From: [Streptosporangium] indianense
Lineage (GTDB): Bacteria; Actinomycetota; Actinomycetes; Streptomycetales; Streptomycetaceae
Direction: 5' to 3'
NCBI RefSeq assembly: GCF_021474405.1
Contig: NZ_JAKEIO010000020.1
Location: 1 to 64,000, forward strand
Length of the DNA stretch: 64,000 bases
Shown here: piece after piece, positions 58,567 through 64,000 of the stretch
How the letters are laid out: every line of letters begins with the position of its first letter
Numbering within the stretch: position 1 is the stretch's first letter
Translations under genes and position numbers: made by a program
The notes under the pieces: model-generated
The model's database searches: none
What the model was told of the DNA's origin: nothing
The model's input: the letters and a program-made list of their open reading frames with translations, nothing else

Positions 58567-59001
58567 TCAGTCGAGACAGAACTCGTTGCCCTCGATGTCC
58601 TGCATGGTGATGCACGACTCGTTCTCGTCATCGGCGAGCAGCGTCTTCACGTGTACTGCGCCGAGTGCGACAAGTCGTGCGCATTCGGCCTCCAGCACGG
58701 CGAGGCGCTCCTCGCCCACGAGACCCGTGCCGACGCGCACATCGAGATGCACTCGGTTCTTCACGACCTTGCCCTCGGGGACGCGCTGGAAGAGCAGCCG
58801 CGGGCCCTCGCCCGAGGGGTCACTGCATGCGAAGTAGACGACCTGTTCCTCCGGTGGCAGCGAGCGGTGGTAGTCCTCCCACGTGGCGAACCCCTCCGGG
58901 ACCGGCGGCACGACGTACCCCAGCACCTCGCACCAGAAAGCGGCGAGTCGCGCTGGTTCCGCGCAGTCGAAGGTCACTTGGAACTTCTTGATCGACGGCA
59001 T
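58567..59001 (-). CDS. VOC-family (glyoxalase-like) protein
   Basis: A 144-residue protein of the vicinal-oxygen-chelate superfamily, single-chain with two beta-alpha-beta-beta-beta modules. It opens KKFQVTFDCAEPARLAAFWC with EVLGYVVPPVPEG, the classic start of actinobacterial VOC proteins. The second module is KNRVHLDVRVG to the end ITMQDIEGNEFCLD. Metal-ligand positions (His in HLDV, Glu in GNEFC) are present. The substrate is unknown. ATG 59001 fits the family start. It is convergent with the PHB-depolymerase-type gene. Confidence 0.85.
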   Translation of the reverse strand: MPSIKKFQVTFDCAEPARLAAFWCEVLGYVVPPVPEGFATWEDYHRSLPPEEQVVYFACSDPSGEGPRLLFQRVPEGKVVKNRVHLDVRVGTGLVGEERLAVLEAECARLVALGAVHVKTLLADDENESCITMQDIEGNEFCLD

Positions 59002-59145
59002 CGAGGCACCATAGCAGTGGGCCCCGGGCCGGGGCCGCTCCATTTCGCCCGCGCGAAAACCGGCGCGCTCGACGACATCGCCGTCGAGGCGCTGCTCCGA
59101 GGCGCACTCTCTCCCGGGGCTGAGCGGCGCGGCTACCGGCGGGCG

Positions 59146-59754
59146 TTACGTTGGCCGCTCGCTGCGCCGCAGGGCTCGACGCTGCTTTCCCGGCAGGGTC
59201 GCGGCCAGCTCTCCCACCAGGGAGACGTCGTGGCCGTCGCCGTCCCGGCTCCCTGAGCACCACCACACCGGCGGGCCCAACGCGTCCGTGTCGTCAGCGG
59301 TTCCCGCGCGACGAGGGTGCATCCCGATCTTGTGTTCTCGGCAGACCGGCCAGACCTGCCGGAGCAGCTCCATGATCGTGGATTGCGCGGCGTCCGCGAC
59401 CACGGTCAGGACCGTCGCCGCATCGTGCGGCTCCGGAGGGTCGCCCTCCTCGAGATCACACGCGTTGACCGCGTTGCCGTGCCAGCGGCCGTCGGGCATC
59501 GCCACGTAGACCTGATCCCTGTCGCTTCCGTCCGGGGACACGGGCTGCCCGGTCGGGTCCACCATCAGGATCAGCGGTTCCCGGTCCGGCAGGGTCGCCG
59601 TCAGGTCACGATTGACCGCGGCGAGTGCGCCCTCCAGCTCCGGCCACTGGCCGGGCGCGGCTCGTCCGGGCCGGGAAAGATCCTGCCCGTCGTACGCCGG
59701 GTCGCCGCTGAGGTTCGAGAAGGTGTCCACCGGTGCATCGTCCCAGCTCTGCAC
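59146..59754 (-). CDS. Hypothetical protein
   Basis: About 202 residues, not recognised. The sequence is protein-like: DDAPVDTFSNLSGDPAYDGQ, LAAVNRDLTATLPDREPLIL, AATVLTVVADAAQSTIMELL and CREHKIGMHPRRAG, then GPPVWWCSGSRDGDGHDVSL. No signal peptide or membrane segment. GTG 59754 or GTG 59730 is the start; neither has a strong ribosome binding site. It runs towards the VOC gene in the same direction and is divergent from the radical SAM remnant, which starts within 30 nt. Confidence 0.6.
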   Translation of the reverse strand: MQSWDDAPVDTFSNLSGDPAYDGQDLSRPGRAAPGQWPELEGALAAVNRDLTATLPDREPLILMVDPTGQPVSPDGSDRDQVYVAMPDGRWHGNAVNACDLEEGDPPEPHDAATVLTVVADAAQSTIMELLRQVWPVCREHKIGMHPRRAGTADDTDALGPPVWWCSGSRDGDGHDVSLVGELAATLPGKQRRALRRSERPT

Positions 59755-59783
59755 CAGCGGCGCGGAGCCAGGGGGACCCGGTC

Positions 59784-60308
59784 CGGGCTGGACGCCCTCG
59801 GCGCGTCCAACGGCTGCGCCATGGCCTGTGCCTACTGCTACGTGCCCCGGCGCAAGGGGTACGCCAACCCCATCACCGTCTTCACCAACACGGACCGGAT
59901 CATCGCCCACCTCGCCCGCCACGTGGCACGACAAGGGCGCAAGCCCGAGCCGAACCAGTGCGATCCCGAGGCGTGGGTGTACGACATCGGGGAGAACGGC
60001 GACTGCTCGGTGGACGCGCTGATCTGCGACAACACCGCGGACCTCGTGCACGCCTTCCGGCAGTGGCCCACGGCCAAGGCGTCGTTCGCCACCAAGTTCG
60101 TCAACCCCGGCCTGCTGGCCCTCGACCCGCGCGGCCGCACGCGCATCCGGTTCTCGCTGATGCCACCGGACGACGCCCGGCTGCTCGACGTGCGCACCTC
60201 CCCCGTAGCCGAGCGGATCGGCGCCGCCGCGGACTTCCTCGACGCGGGGTACGAGGTGCATTTCAATCTCTCCCCCGTGGTCATCCGAGGCCGTGCAGAC
60301 ACTGTGAG
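59784..60308 (+). pseudogene. Truncated radical SAM gene (spore photoproduct lyase-like)
   Basis: Plus-strand translation gives SNGCAMACAYCYVPRRKGYA with the radical SAM CxxxCxxC iron-sulphur motif, then ITVFTNTDRIIAHLARHVAR, VYDIGENGDCSVDALICDNT and SFATKFVNPGLLALDPRGRT, ending VHFNLSPVVIRGRADTVS. This is the core of spore-photoproduct-lyase-like proteins of actinobacteria. The N-terminal part before the Cys motif and the C-terminal third are missing, and no start codon with a ribosome binding site is found. After 60310 the frame becomes low-complexity. Confidence 0.6.
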
Positions 60309-60430
60309 CCGGGCGCCTGGCAGCGCTAGGTGCACCGCGCCGGGACCTGGAGATCCACTGGCTGACTCCGCTCACCGCGGACGCATCGGCCCGCGGCGCA
60401 CGGCAGGACCCGTAGCGCCGCACCGCGTGG

Positions 60431-60823
60431 TCACCAGGAGTCGGCGATCAGCTTCTTCACCTCGGGGGGCAGCCCGCTGCCGGAGTGGACCGCGACGAAC
60501 CGCACATCGCCGGGTGCGTCACCGGCGACGATCGCCACGTCGGGAGAGACGCCGTCCACCGCGTAGGCGGTCGTCGTGGACGGGTCCTCTCCCTTGTTCC
60601 GGTCGCCGGTGTCGTCGCAGGGCGGCTGGGTCGCCGCTCCCAGTCTGGTGCCGAGGCCGAATTGCACATGGGCCACATCCCGGTAGGTGCGTCCTGCGTA
60701 GGTCACCACGTAGACGCACGACGGCGCGGCCTCGCCGCTGTCGTCCTCCGGCTGGCAGGCGGACACCGACGCCGCTGCGGCTGCCGTCAGCAGTGCGATC
60801 ACGGATCGCTTGGCCCAGCTCAT
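60431..60823 (-). CDS. DUF6281-type lipoprotein
   Basis: A 130-residue lipoprotein. The signal MSWAKRSVIALLTAAAAASV ends in a lipobox VSAC, with Cys23 as the lipid attachment site. The mature part has CVYVVTYAGRTYRDVAHVQF, GATQPPCDDTGDRN and VDGVSPDVAIVAGDA, matching small Streptomyces lipoproteins labelled DUF6281. Function is unknown; two further Cys may form a disulphide. ATG 60823 has GGAGG-type sequence upstream. It lies outside the 2-MIB operon, whose terminator is between them. Confidence 0.82.
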   Translation of the reverse strand: MSWAKRSVIALLTAAAAASVSACQPEDDSGEAAPSCVYVVTYAGRTYRDVAHVQFGLGTRLGAATQPPCDDTGDRNKGEDPSTTTAYAVDGVSPDVAIVAGDAPGDVRFVAVHSGSGLPPEVKKLIADSW

Positions 60824-60971
60824 GGACCGGCCTCCCGATGGAATCCCGAACCGACACGTCTGGGTCCGGAGGCATGTCCGGACTCAGCGAGGCCACTCCG
60901 ACACCTCATCCCTACCGACGGAGTCGAGGCCGTTTTCGTTCGGGCGTCCGCCGGGCGCGGACACACCTCGC

Positions 60972-61003
60972 GGGGCCGGGGCCGCACCGACGGCCCCGGC
61001 CCC
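60972..61003 (-). terminator. Terminator of 2-MIB operon
   Basis: Perfect 12-bp stem of GGGGCCGGGGCC (60972-60983) and its complement at 60992-61003, with an 8-nt loop, 12 nt after the methyltransferase stop on the minus strand. Confidence 0.8.
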
Positions 61004-61015
61004 TTGAGGTCGGGC

Positions 61016-61897
61016 TCACACGCGGTCGGCCGCGATCAGGACGTACTGGAAGGAGCCGTCCCGGTAGGACTCGATGAACGCCTCCTCGATCCCGGTGACG
61101 AGCGACGACGTGGCCCGCAGTTCCCAGTAGGGCAGGGTCTCCGGGGTGAGGTCGACGATGGTCTGCGGCACGAGCCGGTTGTCGGCCATGGCGCGCAGGT
61201 ACTCGCGGCGGGAGTGGATGTTGCACTCGAAGTGGGCGTTGATCTGGGAGACCCATTTCGACGGCTGGCCGTAGCGGGGGTTCCAGCAGCCGGTGATCGT
61301 GACGTACCGGCCGCCCACCTTGAGGAAGCGGGAGTGCTCGGCGAACAGGTCGTGCAGGTCGACGTACATGGTCGACTCGTTGTTCCACGAGGCGGCGACG
61401 CTGCCCTTGTCGAAGGGCGTGTCGAGCATGTTGCACACGCGGGAGCGGACGTGGTCGTCGATCCGCAGTTCCCCTGCGCGCCTGTTGCCGAACTCGGCCT
61501 GGGTGGCGGACAGCGTGACGCCTTCGACCTTGCAGCCGAAGCGACGGTGCGCCATGACCATGGACCCGCCGCGCCCGCAGCCGGCGTCGACGAGCGTGTC
61601 GTCGGGCCCGATCGGGCCGAGGTGGTCCAGGAGGAACTCCGCCTGCGCCGACTCCAGCCGGTGCAGCTCCGCGATGAGCTTCTTCTCGTACTCGCTGTGG
61701 GCCGGGTCGCCGAGCGCGGCGTGGTCGACGGCGCCGATGCCGTAGTGGTGGTGGTAGAGACCGTCCACGTCACCGAGGCGCAGGTTGACCGGCCGCGCCT
61801 CGTTGTTCCAGTACCGGGCGATGTCCCCCTGGTACGGCGTCGCCGGGGCCGGGATCTTCGCGGTGGCGGTGGCGGTGGAGGTCGTTTCAGTGGTCAC
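61016..61897 (-). CDS. Geranyl diphosphate 2-C-methyltransferase
   Basis: A 293-residue SAM-dependent methyltransferase that makes 2-methyl-GPP from geranyl diphosphate, the first step of 2-methylisoborneol synthesis. The N-terminal part has IARYWNNEARPVNLRLGDVD and GLYHHHYGIGAVD, typical of this enzyme. The SAM site is LVDAGCGRGGSMVMAHRRFG; WNNESTMYVDLHDLFAEHSR and GRYVTITGCWNPRYG follow. GTG 61897 begins VTTETTSTATATAKIPAP. It lies 17 nt after the 2-MIB synthase stop in the same direction, so the two form an operon, normally preceded by an encapsulin gene as here. Confidence 0.93.
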   Translation of the reverse strand: MTTETTSTATATAKIPAPATPYQGDIARYWNNEARPVNLRLGDVDGLYHHHYGIGAVDHAALGDPAHSEYEKKLIAELHRLESAQAEFLLDHLGPIGPDDTLVDAGCGRGGSMVMAHRRFGCKVEGVTLSATQAEFGNRRAGELRIDDHVRSRVCNMLDTPFDKGSVAASWNNESTMYVDLHDLFAEHSRFLKVGGRYVTITGCWNPRYGQPSKWVSQINAHFECNIHSRREYLRAMADNRLVPQTIVDLTPETLPYWELRATSSLVTGIEEAFIESYRDGSFQYVLIAADRV

Positions 61898-61914
61898 AGA
61901 GAGGTGTCCGTTCT

Positions 61915-63399
61915 TTACCAGAAGTCGGGCAGGGTGTAGCGGTAGGTGTTGGTGCGGTGCCAGTCGTGGTTGCCGTCGACCCACGCGGCCACGCCCTTGA
62001 GGAAACGCAGCACGGGGGGCAGGGGGCAGGCCTCGGCGAGCTCGGCCGCGGCGGCCTCGAAGGCGTGCTGGAGTTCGTTGTGGACGTCGATGGCCTTGAG
62101 GTAGGCGTCGCGTTCGCAGAGCTGCTCGCGTTCCGCGATCACCACCGGCAGGTTCAGATGGCGGCCGGGGCTGTTGAGTTCCTTGGTGTACGAGTAGAGG
62201 TCGTTGACGATGGTGGTCGCGTTGCCGGCGAGTGCGATGACCCGCTGCATGTCCGGCCGGGCGTGCAGGTCCGCGGGCAGTTCGTACCCGCCGACGGTGT
62301 CGGTGATCGTGGGACAGGGGCGGAAGTTGTTGAACTGGCGCATGGCCAGGTACTCCCACACCTCCGGGACGTGACCGGTCTGCGCCCAGGCGGCTTCGGC
62401 GAGGTAGCCCATGTGCAGCCGGGCCATGTCGTGCCGGTAGCGGTCGGCCTGGGAGGGGGTGGCGGCGTCGACGAAGTAGCCCATCGCGCTGTCGTACGCC
62501 CGGCGTGGGGCGTCCGACGTGAGCGACTCCTGCCATGCCGGCATGTACTCCGCGGTGGTGTGGAAGGGATCGAGGGCCGTGTGGGCGAGGAGGAGGCGGC
62601 CCCCGAGGCCGACGGGTGACCCGCCGTGGTCCTCGCAGTAGCAGTCGTCCAGCGCGTTCTCCGCGACCATCAGCCGTGTGGCGAGCATCAGGTGGTCGAC
62701 CGTCGGGGCATCCGGATGGCAGGCGACCATGTAGCGGCCGACGGAGAAGCCGTCGAACTGCCCTTCCCACTCCTCGGGGTAGAGCTGGACCTCGTCCTCG
62801 GCCCAGCGTTTGATCCGGCGGCTCACCTCCTCGACGCGCGCGGGGTCGGGCTCCGGGACGGGGTGGTAGTACAGGCCGGGGACGGCTTGCGCGGCGGCGG
62901 GCTGCGCGGGGGCGGCCCGGGGCGCCGGGTCCGGGAGCGTGGGTTTGTACCTGCGCGCCACGGACAGCGAGGCCGTGCCCGGTCCGGTCGGTCCGCGCAG
63001 GACCCGCTGGAGTGCGGAGTCGAGCTCGGCCGTGTCGGGCATGTTCCGTACGGCGGAGTCGGCCTCGGCCGTGTCGGGCATGTTCCGTACGGCGGAGGCG
63101 GCCGCAGCCGCGGCGGACATGACCTGGAGGTCCCGTCCGGCCGGGACCGCGTCGGGCATGTCCTGGGCGTGCGGTACGGCCGCTGCCGTGTCACACGCGT
63201 TCCGTACGGCGGCGGCCGTCGGTGCCGACGGCGGGGCTGGGACGGTGACCGGGGGATGCAGTCCGGCCAGGAAGTGCAGCGCGGTGGGTGTGACCGAAAG
63301 GTCGGGGACCACCGGCGTGCGGGCGTCCGGCGCGGGCAGGGGCGGCGGCGTCGGCTGTTGCTCGGGGAGGGATGGTCCGAGGGGCCCGGAGTCGGGCAT
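61915..63399 (-). CDS. 2-methylisoborneol synthase
   Basis: A 494-residue class I terpene cyclase that turns 2-methyl-GPP into the odorant 2-methylisoborneol. The first metal motif is NALDDCYCEDHGG (Asp251, Asp252; second acidic pair Glu256/Asp257), and the NSE motif is NDLYSYTKE (Asn399, Ser403, Glu407). YMVACHPDAPTVDHL and FRPCPTITDTVGGYEL are family patterns. The N-terminal 200 residues are disordered, Pro/Ala-rich and contain a 13-residue tandem repeat (AVRNMPDTAExDS). In encapsulin-linked 2-MIB synthases this N-terminal region acts as the cargo-loading segment. At 494 residues it is about 50 longer than usual, because of that region. Confidence 0.93.
   Translation of the reverse strand: MPDSGPLGPSLPEQQPTPPPLPAPDARTPVVPDLSVTPTALHFLAGLHPPVTVPAPPSAPTAAAVRNACDTAAAVPHAQDMPDAVPAGRDLQVMSAAAAAASAVRNMPDTAEADSAVRNMPDTAELDSALQRVLRGPTGPGTASLSVARRYKPTLPDPAPRAAPAQPAAAQAVPGLYYHPVPEPDPARVEEVSRRIKRWAEDEVQLYPEEWEGQFDGFSVGRYMVACHPDAPTVDHLMLATRLMVAENALDDCYCEDHGGSPVGLGGRLLLAHTALDPFHTTAEYMPAWQESLTSDAPRRAYDSAMGYFVDAATPSQADRYRHDMARLHMGYLAEAAWAQTGHVPEVWEYLAMRQFNNFRPCPTITDTVGGYELPADLHARPDMQRVIALAGNATTIVNDLYSYTKELNSPGRHLNLPVVIAEREQLCERDAYLKAIDVHNELQHAFEAAAAELAEACPLPPVLRFLKGVAAWVDGNHDWHRTNTYRYTLPDFW
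63014..63091 (-). repeat. Tandem 39-bp repeat in 2-MIB synthase N-terminus
   Basis: Two adjacent copies (63014-63052 and 63053-63091) with only a few base differences encode the 13-residue unit AVRNMPDTAEADS / AVRNMPDTAELDS. A looser relative (AVRNACDTAAAV) lies further towards the N-terminus near 63180-63215. The near identity at DNA level indicates recent duplication. Confidence 0.85.
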
Positions 63400-63535
63400 C
63401 GGCGGCTCCTTGCTGGGTGGGATGGGCGCACCGCGGTACGGGGGCGTGACAGGCTGCCCGGCTTGCCGCGGCCAGGGCTTCAGCGCGGCCCCGAGTGATG
63501 GGCGTGAGCAGGATTGGGGCCTGCCCGACCTGGCT

Positions 63536-64000
63536 TCAGCGCGGCCTGGGGGCGATCTGCACGTTCTCCATCACGCCGAGGGCGTCGGGCAGGAGCACGG
63601 CGGCGGAGTAGTAGGTGGTGACGAGGTAGGAGATGATCGCCTGTTCGTTGATGCCCGTGAACCGCACGGAGAGCCCCGGTTCGTACTCGTCGGGCAGTCC
63701 GGTCTGCCGCAGACCGATGACGCCCTGGTTCTCCTCGCCGGTGCGCATCGCGATGATGGAGCTGGTCTGTTCCCTGCTGATCGGGATCTTGTTGCAGGGC
63801 AGGATGGGCACGCCGCGCCAGGCGGGGACGGACTGTCCGCCGAGGTCGACGTGGTCGGGGTAGAGGCCGCAGGCGTTGAGGCCGCGTCCGATGGCGGCGA
63901 TGGTCCTGGGGTGGGCGAGGAACAGTTTGGTGCCGCGCCTGCGGCAGAGCAGGTCGTCCATGTCGTCCGGGGTCGGCGGGCCGGAGCGGGGCTGGATGCG
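63536..64000 (-). CDS. Family 2B encapsulin shell protein, C-terminal part
   Basis: 155 residues up to the window edge, reading [80 protein letters not shown] and [20 protein letters not shown] to the stop. This is the C-terminal HK97-fold region of family 2B encapsulin shell proteins, which build a protein compartment and carry a cyclic-nucleotide-binding insertion (outside this window). It precedes 2-MIB synthase and the methyltransferase in the same direction (136 bp to the synthase start), the known arrangement in which the synthase is the cargo. The gene continues beyond 64000. Confidence 0.9.
   Translation of the reverse strand, partial: RIQPRSGPPTPDDMDDLLCRRRGTKLFLAHPRTIAAIGRGLNACGLYPDHVDLGGQSVPAWRGVPILPCNKIPISREQTSSIIAMRTGEENQGVIGLRQTGLPDEYEPGLSVRFTGINEQAIISYLVTTYYSAAVLLPDALGVMENVQIAPRPR

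Overview
The window is high-GC actinobacterial DNA, almost certainly from a Streptomyces or close relative. Supporting signs are strong GC bias at third codon positions, frequent GTG starts, many 4-nt ATGA/GTGA stop-start overlaps, Tat and lipoprotein export signals, and a 2-methylisoborneol (2-MIB) operon with an encapsulin shell gene at the right edge. Both edges cut genes: an IS-type transposase at the left and the encapsulin gene at the right.

Layout. 0-2.4 kb: transposase fragment, then a GH88-type unsaturated uronyl hydrolase coupled to an MFS transporter. 2.6-5.4 kb: a copper-flavoured group (Met/His-rich membrane protein, ECF sigma factor, CopZ-like chaperone, YcnI-like protein). 6.4-8.8 kb: secreted M9-type collagenase followed by a perfect palindromic terminator and an IS5-type remnant. 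9.4-16.9 kb: a 2339-residue secreted RHS/YD-repeat polymorphic toxin (TIG, PPC-like, RHS core, Hint, HNH-type tip) with a SUKH immunity gene. 17-26 kb: Tat-exported DyP-type peroxidase, a Tat alpha/beta hydrolase, a lamin-tail protein and a GH16 glucanase, separated by decayed genes (frameshifted HTH gene, HNH, SUKH-like, resolvase, Tn3, ANTAR and STAS fragments).

27.3-48.2 kb is the most interesting part: a large polysaccharide locus. One half holds all five activities of the UDP-ManNAc3NAcA pathway (WbpA, B, E, D, I types). The other holds a PglF/PglE/PglD set for UDP-di-N-acetylbacillosamine with a PglC-type phosphoglycosyl transferase that would prime the chain. Two GT4 glycosyltransferases, a DUF4012 membrane protein, a glucuronyl C5-epimerase-type protein, and one long polypeptide that joins a Wzx-type flippase to a Wzy/O-antigen-ligase-type domain complete it. 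A deleted second epimerase gene and a truncated GT4 running in frame into an HTH/MgtE_N-like protein show that the locus has been rearranged. The proposed scheme, inferred from gene content, is a glycan primed with a bacillosamine-type sugar, containing diacetamido-uronic acid, flipped and polymerised by the fused protein and modified by C5 epimerisation.

48.2-58.6 kb: stress and energy genes (DUF7144, DUF389, universal stress protein, a phosphofructokinase with the PPi-type Asp104/Lys124 pair, PPK2), a DUF2182/DUF1326 pair, and two divergent secreted esterases of polyester/tannase type. 58.6-61 kb: VOC protein, an unrecognised gene, a truncated spore-photoproduct-lyase-like radical SAM remnant and a DUF6281-type lipoprotein. 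61-64 kb: GPP C-methyltransferase, 2-MIB synthase with a repeat-containing disordered N-terminus, and the C-terminal part of a family 2B encapsulin shell protein.

No CRISPR array, rRNA or convincing tRNA was seen. All functional calls come from reading motifs by eye; no database search was run.
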